Virus record (IMG/VR): IMGVR_UViG_3300021478_000302
Coordinates: 1 to 26,797 of that record
Length of the DNA: 26,797 nt
DNA from: a virus
Reading direction: 5' to 3' (one strand)
Shown: positions 1 through 6,027 of the stretch, piece by piece
How positions within the stretch are numbered: the first letter of the stretch is position 1
How the letters are laid out: each line of letters opens with the position of its first letter
Notes under the pieces: model-generated
Database searches by the model: none
What the model was told of the DNA's origin: nothing
The model's input: the letters and a program-made list of their open reading frames with translations, nothing else
Translations under genes and position numbers: made by a program

Positions 1-95
1 TCGTCGTCGCGAGCGCGATCGATCACAAGGGCCGAGGTGCGGTGTGTGCCTATCCTGAATGCGGCGGCGACTGCGAGGAATGCCGCCATGCCTGA
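1..95 (+). CDS. 3' end of a Cys-rich protein (partial, truncated by window start)
   Basis: The third reading frame is open from base 3 to a TGA at 93-95. It encodes about 30 residues ending CAYPECGGDCEECRHA, a cluster of four cysteines and a histidine that looks like a small metal-binding tail. The stop overlaps the ATG of the next gene at 88, and that gene's GAGGAA ribosome site lies inside the Glu-Glu-Cys codons. This tight overlap is the pattern seen between real genes elsewhere in the window and is the main support. Function is unknown, and the 5' part is outside the window. Confidence 0.5.
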   Translation, partial: VVASAIDHKGRGAVCAYPECGGDCEECRHA

Positions 96-273
96 CACTG
101 AGCGCCGCGTGGTCGCCGTGCCGCCGGATGGCCTGGGCGAGATCGAGGCTGCGGTGATGGCGTCCGAGGCGCCGGCCGTGATCCTTCTGGACCGGGCATC
201 GATGCGGCTGCTGCTGCGCTACGTCCGGGCGCTGGAGCGCGAGCGCGAGCGGGACGTGGGGAGCTTCTGGTAG
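88..273 (+). CDS. hypothetical small protein (61 aa)
   Basis: The ATG at 88 is preceded by GAGGAA at 75-80 with 7-base spacing. This is better than the GTG at 37, which has no clear ribosome site and lies deep inside the upstream gene. The protein has a hydrophobic middle (residues 28-34, APAVILL) followed by a basic, helix-prone C-terminus rich in Arg and Glu. It could be a short soluble regulatory helix protein. No family is recognised. Its TAG (271-273) overlaps the GTG start of the next gene, so the two are probably translationally coupled. Confidence 0.6.
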   Translation: MPDTERRVVAVPPDGLGEIEAAVMASEAPAVILLDRASMRLLLRYVRALERERERDVGSFW

Positions 274-521
274 TGGCGTGCTGCCAGTGGATCAGGCTAC
301 CGGGCGGCGGCACGGCCATTGTGTGCGGTGGCCGGCACAAGTCGAAGCCATGCGCCCTGTGCGGCCGGCCATCGACCCTGCTGTGCGATTACCCGGTCGG
401 CAAGGGGAAGACCTGCGACCGCGCGTTGTGCCGGCTCTGCGCCGTGCCCCAGGCGTCCGACCTCGATTGGTGTAAGACGCACGAGCCGCTCCCGCTGTTC
501 GCGTCCACCACACCGCGCTAG
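273..521 (+). CDS. zinc-finger-like small phage protein (82 aa)
   Basis: The GTG start overlaps the stop of the previous gene (TAGTG), with GGGGAG about 9 bases upstream. There is no other start codon in frame near the N-terminus. The protein has C3-C4 and C18, then C27-x2-C30, C38, C48, C53-x2-C56 and C67-x2-H70. This regular spacing suggests two zinc sites in a small cross-braced fold. Similar Cys-rich proteins of about 80 residues occur in the early regions of tailed phages, usually without assigned function. A role in nucleic-acid or protein binding is only inferred from the Cys pattern. Confidence 0.75.
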   Translation: MACCQWIRLPGGGTAIVCGGRHKSKPCALCGRPSTLLCDYPVGKGKTCDRALCRLCAVPQASDLDWCKTHEPLPLFASTTPR

Positions 522-608
522 GTCCGCCGCCCGCGCCGTGCTACGGTGCGCGACCGCCTCCGGACACCCGACACCGTGGCCCAGCCGCAACGTCGTGCCG
601 AGGCCGCG

Positions 609-683
609 ATGGCTCAGATCACCGCGACCGGACTCGCGTCCGCCCCGATCGTTTCCGGGCGGTTCTACTTGACTCCGCAATGA
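609..683 (+). CDS. possible 24-aa leader peptide before the NusG-like gene
   Basis: An ATG at 609 has GAGG five bases upstream and reads MAQITATGLASAPIVSGRFY followed by four more residues to a TGA at 681-683. This overlaps the ATG at 680 of the next gene in an ATGA junction. The ribosome site and overlap suggest a translated leader that couples into the NusG-like gene, which otherwise lacks a clear Shine-Dalgarno sequence. There is no family match and the length is very short, so it may be chance. The stretch 522-608 before it shows nothing recognisable. Confidence 0.3.
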   Translation: MAQITATGLASAPIVSGRFYLTPQ

Positions 684-1222
684 GCGCGGGCCCATACCGA
701 CCGCCGCACGATCACGGGGCTGCCTCCGCTATCGCCCCCATGTCGTGCGGCTCGCGTAGTGGACCACGCTGGTTCTGCGCCTGGACGCACCCGGGTGGCG
801 AGTTCCGCGCCGAGCTGCACTTGGTGGAGCTCGGTTTCACGGTTTACCTGCCGCTCCACCTCGATCGCCGGTTCCAGCGCGAGATCGGCCACGGCCACAT
901 CGGGCCGATGTTCCCGAGCTATCTGTTCCTGTCCCTGAACCTCGCCAGCGATCAATGGCGCCGGATTTATCGCGTGCGCGGCATTGCCGGGCTGATCGGT
1001 GAGACGACCGCCAGGCCGACGCCCCTTGATGCCGGCGTGATCGAGGAGCTGATCGGCCGGACCTCACCGCGGCGCATCGTGGACGATCCGGGCTCGGCCG
1101 CGTTCCCCGACCCGGGCGCGCCACGCAAGCACTGGCAAAGCCTCTCCGGGCTCTCAGGCAAGGCACGCGGCGAGCTGCTGATGCGCATGTTTGGCCGCGA
1201 GGTTGTGGCCGAAGCTGCTTAG
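680..1222 (+). CDS. NusG-like (NGN domain) transcription antitermination protein, no KOW
   Basis: Residues about 30-105 match the NusG N-terminal domain pattern: an RWFCAWTHP strand, then a helix and a GFTVYLPL strand, a basic loop, GPMFPSYLFLSL, WRRIYRVRGIAGLIG, and a final Pro-Thr-Pro before a helix (DAGVIEELIG). In NusG and RfaH this domain binds the RNA polymerase clamp helices and favours processive elongation. The usual C-terminal KOW domain is not recognisable: the tail is only about 50 residues, ending ARGELLMRMFGREVVAEAA. The start at 680 is favoured by the ATGA overlap with a possible leader peptide; ATG 740 would also keep the whole domain. Its place before the late genes suggests a late antiterminator (inference). 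Confidence 0.8.
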   Translation: MSAGPYRPPHDHGAASAIAPMSCGSRSGPRWFCAWTHPGGEFRAELHLVELGFTVYLPLHLDRRFQREIGHGHIGPMFPSYLFLSLNLASDQWRRIYRVRGIAGLIGETTARPTPLDAGVIEELIGRTSPRRIVDDPGSAAFPDPGAPRKHWQSLSGLSGKARGELLMRMFGREVVAEAA

Positions 1223-1248
1223 CGGCAAGAATACAGACGCACGATGCC

Positions 1249-1266
1249 CGCTCAAACGAGCGTTTG
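1249..1266. terminator. small overlapping dyads in a convergent intergenic gap
   Basis: The 73-bp gap between the NusG-like gene (ending 1222) and the convergent minus-strand gene (ending 1296) contains CGCTC-AAAC-GAGCG (1249-1262) followed by TTT. It overlaps a second dyad, CAAACG-AG-CGTTTG (1253-1266). The position suits a bidirectional terminator, but the stem is only five base pairs and the T tract is short. It could equally be an operator or chance. Confidence 0.25.
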
Positions 1267-1295
1267 CAGGCGTGCCAACGAAGTATCCTGTTACC

Positions 1296-1460
1296 TCACC
1301 CGTCAGTTCCACCGATCATATCGGCGAACCTTTCCGCGCGTCGCCAAGCCTCATCTCGCCGCTTCTCGACTGCTGCATCGGTCTGGACTGGATGCGCCTT
1401 GGCGTAGGCAATCAGGCTCGCAATCGTTGGCGTGTCGGCTTCTTGCTTGTCATTTGACAT
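1296..1460 (-). CDS. hypothetical 54-aa protein
   Basis: The minus-strand ATG at 1460 has AAGGAG eight bases upstream, one of the best ribosome sites in the window. The longer upstream extension of this frame runs through the neighbouring gene and was rejected. The protein is charged and probably largely helical, with one amphipathic helix (ASLIAYAKAHP) and a second rich in Arg, Glu and Ala (AAVEKRRDEAWRRAERFADM). No family is recognised. It lies 22 bases downstream of another 54-aa minus-strand gene, so the two form a small operon running against the late genes. Its 3' end converges on the NusG-like gene. Confidence 0.65.
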   Translation of the reverse strand: MSNDKQEADTPTIASLIAYAKAHPVQTDAAVEKRRDEAWRRAERFADMIGGTDG

Positions 1461-1482
1461 ATCGGCCACTCCTTCAATCGGA

Positions 1483-1647
1483 TTACCGCTGCGTCTCTGC
1501 CAGCGTCTTGTGGCACATCTCGATGACCTCTTTCGGCAAGACTGCGCCGACCATCTCATTCGGCCGGCAGGCTCCGGTGGTGTAATCAACTTGGTCGAGC
1601 AGGGTCAGTAGGGATGTTCGTAGGCGATCGGCGGCGTCATCTGGCAT
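1483..1647 (-). CDS. hypothetical 54-aa protein
   Basis: The start at 1647 is chosen because TTGGAG lies nine bases upstream. ATG 1656 (adding MIP) would place that ribosome site directly against the start codon, and longer forms add a Gly/Arg-rich stretch. The protein begins MPDDAADRLRTSLLTLLDQV and ends EVIEMCHKTLAETQR, with predicted helices at both ends and a central turn-rich segment (DYTTGACRPNEM). No family is recognised. It is the first gene of a two-gene minus-strand unit. The 213 bases between it and the integrase should hold its promoter. Confidence 0.6.
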   Translation of the reverse strand: MPDDAADRLRTSLLTLLDQVDYTTGACRPNEMVGAVLPKEVIEMCHKTLAETQR

Positions 1648-1860
1648 TGGGATCATCTCCAAACGGTCGTTTACGCCCATCCATCCAGTTCTGCCGGCGC
1701 GTGTCACTCGCCCTGCGTGCGTCGGCAGGGCGGCGGTCTCGCTTGGACGGCCCTCGGATCGGCTCCTCCAGGCGACCCGTCCGCCGCCGGATTTGCTTAC
1801 CGCGCCTTATGGCGGGGTGCCCGAATCAGCGTCCATACCGTCCAGATAAGGCCGATTATA
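1648..1860. other. non-coding divergent region between the minus-strand pair and the integrase
   Basis: This 213-base stretch separates two divergently read units. It must hold the promoter for the minus pair and perhaps one for the integrase. The 10-mer CCGTCCAGAT occurs at 1838-1847 and again at 1898-1907, 60 bases apart, the second copy inside the integrase N-terminal codons. An A+T-rich patch (GATTATATTG) sits at 1854-1863. A frame continuous with the integrase is open back to 1717, but its product is Gly/Pro/Ala-rich and does not look like recombinase sequence. No convincing -35/-10 pair was found on either strand. Confidence 0.35.
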
Positions 1861-2742
1861 TTGCATTCGCAGGCTCTACTTTCCGCCTCTATTCCGTCCG
1901 TCCAGATCGCCCCCCAGGCGACATCAGACGCCGACATGGTGACGCTGTGGCTCCGCAACTATCGCTCGGCCAACACCCGCACCGCCTATGCGTCTGACAT
2001 TCAGGCGTTCATGCGCTTCGTGGTCAAACCTTTGCGAGTCGTCACGCTTGGCGACGTTCAGGACTTCGGCGCGAGCCTGGTGCACATGGCACCGGCTACC
2101 GTTGGTCGACGTCTCTCCGCCGTTAAATCCCTGATCGCGATGGCTCACCGGCTCGGCTATCTGGCGTTCGACGTTGGGGCGCCGGTGCAGCTACCCGCGA
2201 TCAAGGACACGCTGGCAGAGCGAATCCTGACCGAATGGGAAACCCAGCGTCTACTCTCGATGGAGCGCAACCCGCGATACGCCGCGCTGCTGCGCACGAT
2301 CTACGGAGCCGGCCTTCGTATCAGCGAGGCGTGTGGACTCTGCTGGCGCGACCTGATCCCACGCGACGACGGCGGCCAGATGACCGTGTTCGGCAAGGGC
2401 GGGAAGACGCGCATAATTCTACTTCCGGCGCAGCTTTGGGACCGAATTTCGGCGCTTCGTGGCCGGTTTGGGCCGGATGACGCCGTGTTTCGCCCAAGAA
2501 CGGGCGGCCACTTCGACCCGTCGATGGTGCACCGGATCGTCAAGGCGGCGGCGCGGCGTGCCAAATTGTCGCCCGCTGTTTCAGCGCATTACTTGCGGCA
2601 CTCGCACTGTTCGCATGCACTCGATCGCGGTGCTCCCGTGCACGTCGTGCAAACGACGCTCGGCCATGCGTCCTTGACCACGACTACAAGATACAGCCAT
2701 GCACGCCCTGGCGATTCAAGTGCGCGCTATTTGAATGCGTAA
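1861..2742 (+). CDS. int: tyrosine-family site-specific integrase
   Basis: Catalyses phage integration and excision by strand exchange through a phosphotyrosine intermediate. With the TTG start at 1861 (AAGG nine bases upstream), an N-terminal SAM-like core-binding domain (VTLWLRNYRSANTRTAY) covers about residues 25-115 and the catalytic domain follows. All catalytic residues are visible: R153 in GLRISEA, K182 in GKGGKTR, H243 and R246 in HYLRHS, H269 in GHAS, and Y278 in TRYSHA. At about 290 residues it is XerC/D-sized and lacks a separate arm-binding domain. The start is uncertain: ATG 1936 gives a 268-aa form that cuts into the first helix. It marks the phage as temperate. No excisionase is seen nearby. 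Confidence 0.9.
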   Translation: MHSQALLSASIPSVQIAPQATSDADMVTLWLRNYRSANTRTAYASDIQAFMRFVVKPLRVVTLGDVQDFGASLVHMAPATVGRRLSAVKSLIAMAHRLGYLAFDVGAPVQLPAIKDTLAERILTEWETQRLLSMERNPRYAALLRTIYGAGLRISEACGLCWRDLIPRDDGGQMTVFGKGGKTRIILLPAQLWDRISALRGRFGPDDAVFRPRTGGHFDPSMVHRIVKAAARRAKLSPAVSAHYLRHSHCSHALDRGAPVHVVQTTLGHASLTTTTRYSHARPGDSSARYLNA

Positions 2743-2884
2743 GTACTAAGTACGCCGCGCGTGTCAAATCCCGCACGCTACGATCGCACATTGCGCGTCG
2801 CCTGATCGGGCGTCGGGGCGCGCTCCGGCGAATACTTGGCCAGTCGCGCCCGCCCGCACGCGCGCGAGGCCGGTTTCCGGGCCG
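2743..2884. other. non-coding gap after the integrase; candidate attP region
   Basis: These 142 bases have no supported gene. Immediately after the integrase stop is a direct repeat AAGTAC-T-AAGTAC (2741-2753). Further on is a GC-rich bulged hairpin with outer arms GCGCG (2793-2797) and CGCGC (2819-2823) and inner arms CGCC (2799-2802) and GGCG (2809-2812), without a T tract. Position next to the integrase makes it a candidate attachment site or a terminator for the two converging genes. Neither is proven. Confidence 0.3.
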
Positions 2885-3103
2885 TTATTGCGACCGTCCG
2901 CCTAGCCGTTCGATCACATAATCCAGGAACTCGCACCCGTCTGGCGCACCGGCGACATACGCCGCGAGGCGTTGCGGATCGAATCGGACACCTTCGACCA
3001 GTTGCAGCAGTTGGGCGTCGCGCCACTCCTGCGAATGCTCGGCGACGGGGACCGCCATTTCCGGTACATCGGCCGCGTCGAACAGCATTGGCTGAACGTG
3101 CAT
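2885..3103 (-). CDS. hypothetical 72-aa protein
   Basis: The ATG at 3103 on the minus strand is preceded by AAGGGAGAGG, with the GGAG core about eight bases away. The upstream extension to 3163 has no better site. The protein is acidic, beginning MHVQPMLFDAADVPEM and ending in helices (RLAAYVAG, EFLDYVIERLGG). No family is recognised. It stands alone, running opposite to the integrase upstream and the methyltransferase downstream, with only 38 bases between its start and the methyltransferase ATG. The two divergent starts must share that gap for their ribosome sites. Confidence 0.65.
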   Translation of the reverse strand: MHVQPMLFDAADVPEMAVPVAEHSQEWRDAQLLQLVEGVRFDPQRLAAYVAGAPDGCEFLDYVIERLGGRSQ

Positions 3104-3141
3104 CCCGCCTCTCCCTTCCGCCGCACCGGAGTCTAGCGCGC

Positions 3142-4389
3142 ATGTCCGCAGCCGCAACCGCAACGCGACGGGTCAAGACTGGCGGGCGTGTTCGTGGCGT
3201 TCCCAATAAGCCGAAAGCCGCGCCGTCCGGTGCGCAGACGCCGTACGGTGACTCACTCGTCAAGCTGCGCCCCTACAAACTGACGCGCGTTGCCGACCTG
3301 GTGCCCGATCCGCGCAACCCGATGCAGCACGCGCCGGATCAGGTGAACCTGCTCGAAAAGCTCGTGCGCGAGTTCAAATGGACCGACCCGGTTCTGATGG
3401 ACGAGAACCGCGGCATTCTGGCTGGGCATGGCCGCGTCATGGCCGCGAAGCAGATGGGGCTGATCGAGGTGCCGACCCTGACGATTGCCGGCCTGAGCGA
3501 TGCGCAGAAGCTGGCGTACATCATGGCGGACAACGAGTCGGCGCGTCGTTCGACGTGGGACCAGGATCTGCTGCGGCTCGGCTTCCTGGAGCTTGGCGAG
3601 CTCGGCGGCATTGACATGGAGATGACAGGGTTCGCGTTGCCCGAGATCGGCCGCCTCCTTGGCCCCGACGCGGGCAACACCGACCCGGACGATGCGCCGG
3701 CTGTGCAGGCGGTCGCGGTGTCGCGGTTGGGCGATGTGTGGATCATGGGGCGGCATCGCCTGTACGCGGCCGACTGCCGGGACGTGCTGCCGACGCTGGC
3801 GGGCGTGGACGCATGCGTGACCGATCCGCCGTATGGCATTGGCGACCTTATGCACGGCGGGACATGGGGTGCAGCAAAGAAGTACGCCGACTTTCGCGCA
3901 TGGGACGTAGCACCGTCAGATGAGACGATGGCCGCGCTGTTCGCCTTTCCGAAGGCGATTGTATGGGGCGGCAACTACTTTCGAGTGCCTTCATCGCGAT
4001 GCTGGTTGGTCTGGGAAAAGACGAACTCGATCGAAACCGGAGCAGACTGCGAGTTGGCATGGACGAATTTCGATCGCCCTGCCAAGTCGTTTAGCTTCGG
4101 GCATGGCGTGCATACGACCGGGCATCCAACACAAAAGCCCGTGCAGTTGGTTTCCTGGTGCCTGGAATTCACACCGGACGCGAAGACGATCCTAGATCCC
4201 TACGCCGGCAGTGGCACGACCATCATTGCGTGCGAGCAGACCGGCCGCGCGTGCGTAGCGATTGAGGTGGCGCCGCAGTACACCGACGTGGCAATCCGGC
4301 GCTGGCAATCGTTCTCCGGCGGCACTGCCATCCACGAACCCACCGGCCGACCCTTCGCCGCCATCGCCGCCGAGCGCGCGCCCGCATGA
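3142..4389 (+). CDS. ParB-like / DNA adenine-N6 methyltransferase fusion
   Basis: 415 residues; the start ATG 3142 has CGGAG ten bases upstream. The upstream open stretch to 2836 covers the opposing 72-aa gene and was rejected. Residues about 45-150 are a ParB/Srx-type domain (DPRNP, then a helix, then ILAGHGRVMAAKQMG and AYIMADNESA). The C-terminal part is an S-adenosylmethionine methyltransferase with catalytic motif IV DPPYGIG at 228-234, HPTQKP near 328, and motif I DPYAGSGTT at 352-360. Motif IV before motif I is the beta-class order, and DPPY is typical of adenine-N6 enzymes. Such fusions are common in phages, where they are thought to mark phage DNA against host restriction. The recognition site is unknown. 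Confidence 0.88.
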   Translation: MSAAATATRRVKTGGRVRGVPNKPKAAPSGAQTPYGDSLVKLRPYKLTRVADLVPDPRNPMQHAPDQVNLLEKLVREFKWTDPVLMDENRGILAGHGRVMAAKQMGLIEVPTLTIAGLSDAQKLAYIMADNESARRSTWDQDLLRLGFLELGELGGIDMEMTGFALPEIGRLLGPDAGNTDPDDAPAVQAVAVSRLGDVWIMGRHRLYAADCRDVLPTLAGVDACVTDPPYGIGDLMHGGTWGAAKKYADFRAWDVAPSDETMAALFAFPKAIVWGGNYFRVPSSRCWLVWEKTNSIETGADCELAWTNFDRPAKSFSFGHGVHTTGHPTQKPVQLVSWCLEFTPDAKTILDPYAGSGTTIIACEQTGRACVAIEVAPQYTDVAIRRWQSFSGGTAIHEPTGRPFAAIAAERAPA

Positions 4390-4673
4390 AACGTGCCGAG
4401 TTCCGATGTTTAGGCTGTGGCCACGAATGGTCTGCGCCTTCAGGCCCCGTTGAATGTCCCCGGTGCCTGCATCTCTATGTCAAATGGACGAACTACGAGG
4501 CGCACGCCATCGCTGCCGAGCGCGCTAACGAGGCAGCGCACCCGTTGTTGACAACGGCTTACCCCGTCGCTCACAACAAGTACCGGGAACACGGCGTGAA
4601 CGCGGCCCCCGCTACCGGGATTCTACCGTCCGCTCCCGCTGCCACGCCAGATAAGCCCGATCGTCACCCGTGA
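4386..4673 (+). CDS. zinc-ribbon protein (95 aa)
   Basis: The ATG overlaps the methyltransferase stop (ATGA), so translation is probably coupled. The N-terminus is a clean zinc ribbon: C8-x2-C11 (CLGCGHEW) and C24-x2-C27 (CPRCLHLYVKW). An Ala-rich helix and a Pro/Ala-rich tail follow. Similar small ribbon proteins sit upstream of phage terminase genes, with no firm function; nucleic-acid binding is inferred from the fold. The last 62 bases are overlapped by the 3' end of the convergent minus-strand gene ending at 4612, so the disordered tail may be secondary to that overlap. Confidence 0.75.
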   Translation: MKRAEFRCLGCGHEWSAPSGPVECPRCLHLYVKWTNYEAHAIAAERANEAAHPLLTTAYPVAHNKYREHGVNAAPATGILPSAPAATPDKPDRHP

Positions 4674-4812
4674 GAGTGGCCCGGCTGACAAACGGCGCGC
4701 CGGTCTCGATCGCACCCGTCTCGCGGTGAAAATCGCATAGGCCGGTGAAGTGATTGCACACGTCGCCGCACATGCGGCAGAGCACGTTGGGGCCGTTCTC
4801 GATAAGCCGCAT
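4612..4812 (-). CDS. zinc-knuckle-like small protein (66 aa)
   Basis: The minus-strand ATG at 4812 has GGGGAGG five bases upstream, an excellent ribosome site. The longer frame back to 5019 was rejected. Residues C12, C15, C19, C26 and H29 (LCRMCGDVCNHFTGLCDFH) form a compact metal-binding cluster, followed by a polar stretch and a helix ending YLAWQRERTVESR. The function is unknown. Its 3' end overlaps the convergent zinc-ribbon gene by 62 bases. Its start lies only 25 bases from the divergent plus gene at 4838. Confidence 0.7.
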   Translation of the reverse strand: MRLIENGPNVLCRMCGDVCNHFTGLCDFHRETGAIETGAPFVSRATLTGDDRAYLAWQRERTVESR

Positions 4813-4837
4813 GTCAACCTCCCCAGGATCATCCGCG

Positions 4838-5227
4838 ATGCCTCTAGACTCGACCGGAACCACGCACCGCGCAACCCGCGCCATCAGCGCCGCGGACACG
4901 TGCGCCCTGACGTACCACCTCGCCGCAGTCCAAAAGCGTACTGCCACGTCCGACAAGGACCGCGCCACGCGCGAGTGCGTGCGGCTCGGCGTGCTGTTCG
5001 ACCATGAGAAGCACCCCAAGCCGGCCGGTTACGAGGGCGTGGTGTATCGCGGCGCGGCCGTGACGATCTCGCTGAAAGTCGGCCAGCCCGGCGATGCGCT
5101 GGACGTGGAGTCGTTCCTCGAATCGCTTGCCGAGTACCTGACGCCCGGCGTCATCAAGCGCCTGGTCGCGCGGCACCGGAGCGCGACGGCGGCTCCGCAC
5201 ACGTTCACGAGTTCACTGGTCGCGTAG
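4838..5227 (+). CDS. hypothetical phage protein (129 aa)
   Basis: ATG 4838 follows an AGGA nine bases upstream; this ribosome site lies next to that of the divergent gene ending at 4612. Upstream in-frame starts would overlap that gene's coding region. The protein has an N-terminal helical part (ALTYHLAAVQKRTATSDKDR), a central beta-like stretch (YEGVVYRGAAVTISLKVGQP) and a C-terminal helical part (ESFLESLAEYLTPGVIKRLV). It reads as a folded mixed alpha/beta protein. No family is recognised with confidence. It lies two genes before the small terminase, a typical place for small recombination or packaging accessory genes. Confidence 0.65.
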   Translation: MPLDSTGTTHRATRAISAADTCALTYHLAAVQKRTATSDKDRATRECVRLGVLFDHEKHPKPAGYEGVVYRGAAVTISLKVGQPGDALDVESFLESLAEYLTPGVIKRLVARHRSATAAPHTFTSSLVA

Positions 5228-5455
5228 CGCCGCATCGATCATAGCTTTCCAGGCGTCGATAGCTATGGTTTCCCTGGTTTCGTCTTGCAGGTAACGGACG
5301 TTACGCATTCCTTTTGCAACCTTCGTAACCATCGCCTCGGTCGGATCGCGCATCGCGGCGATGGCGGCACGGGCCGTCTTCTCGCATTGCTCACTATTTC
5401 CACAACCATGCTCCATCAGCAGGTCGCAGATACGATCCACCATTTCCGACGCCAT
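5213..5455 (-). CDS. hypothetical helical phage protein (80 aa)
   Basis: ATG 5455 on the minus strand is chosen because GGAGG lies five bases upstream; ATG 5467 lacks a site. The sequence is all helical, with a pair of Cys in the middle (HGCGNSEQCEKTA), then RDPTEAMV and a C-terminal AIDAWKAMIDAAL. The combination of a DPTEAM segment with a WKAMIDAAL ending is common in small phage and prophage proteins of alpha- and betaproteobacteria that have no known function (recalled from the family pattern, not searched). It overlaps the end of the preceding plus gene by 15 bases and starts 32 bases before the small terminase. Confidence 0.75.
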   Translation of the reverse strand: MASEMVDRICDLLMEHGCGNSEQCEKTARAAIAAMRDPTEAMVTKVAKGMRNVRYLQDETRETIAIDAWKAMIDAALRDQ

Positions 5456-5487
5456 CCGCCCCTCCATCGCTCAACCCAGGATACCGC

Positions 5488-6027
5488 ATGCCGGCCCGCA
5501 AGCCGAAACCCCGCCGCCGCGCCGCACGCAAGCCGCCCGCACCGCCGCCGCCCGTTGCCGCGCCACCGAAGATGGGCCAGCCGCCGTTCGTGCCGACCGA
5601 CCAGGATCGCCAGCTCGTGCGCGTGATGGTCTCCGGCGGCATCGAGGCATGGGCCATCTGCGAATGCCTCAGCCGCAAGATCAGCAAAGGCACGCTGCGC
5701 AAGCACTTCAGGCGCGAGATTGCCACCGGTGCCGGCGAAGCCAACGCGGCGGTGATCGCCTCGCTGCACAAGATGGCGGTCGGCCAGCGCGCACGTCCGG
5801 CGCAGGTCATCGGCGGCGTGCAGTACCACGCGCAATCCGAGATCAAACCGGAAGTCCGCGCGGCGCAATGGTGGACCCAGGCGCGCATGGGGTGGAAAGA
5901 GCCGCCGACGCTGATCGGCAACGCCGACCCAGATACGCCGTTCGCCGTGTCGTTCCGCTGGGCGGACGCGACGCCGCCGGCAACGGAGCCTGATGCACCA
6001 GAAGACGCGCCAGCAACCGACCCGTGA
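5488..6027 (+). CDS. terS: small terminase subunit-like DNA-binding protein
   Basis: 179 residues; ATG 5488 has AGGA six bases upstream. The N-terminal 30 residues are Arg/Lys/Pro-rich and disordered. Residues about 36-80 form a helix-turn-helix (DQDRQLVRVMVSGGIEAWAI, then a turn and SKGTLRKHFRREI), followed by a helix (ANAAVIASLHKMA) and AAQWWTQARMGWKEPP. This matches the small DNA-binding subunits found directly before large terminases, which select the packaging site and stimulate the ATPase. The acidic C-terminus overlaps the start of the large subunit by 35 bases, implying coupled, stoichiometric synthesis. The pac or cos site was not identified. Confidence 0.8.
   Translation: MPARKPKPRRRAARKPPAPPPPVAAPPKMGQPPFVPTDQDRQLVRVMVSGGIEAWAICECLSRKISKGTLRKHFRREIATGAGEANAAVIASLHKMAVGQRARPAQVIGGVQYHAQSEIKPEVRAAQWWTQARMGWKEPPTLIGNADPDTPFAVSFRWADATPPATEPDAPEDAPATDP

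Noticed and set aside
1717-1860. N-terminal extension of the integrase
   Set aside because: Open in frame, but the product is Gly/Pro-rich and unlike a recombinase; no ribosome site at the GTG at 1717.
2836-3141. Upstream in-frame extension of the methyltransferase gene
   Set aside because: It reads as Arg/Pro/His-rich sequence, covers the better-supported minus-strand gene at 2885-3103, and lacks a ribosome site. ATG 3142 starts the recognisable protein.
2778-3263. 161-codon minus-strand frame
   Set aside because: Arg/Ala/Cys-rich translation typical of a GC-rich shadow frame; overlaps the methyltransferase start and the 72-aa gene in another frame.
5361-5993. 210-codon plus-strand frame over the small terminase
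   Set aside because: Different frame from the helix-turn-helix protein; Arg/Ala/Gly-rich and without a ribosome site.
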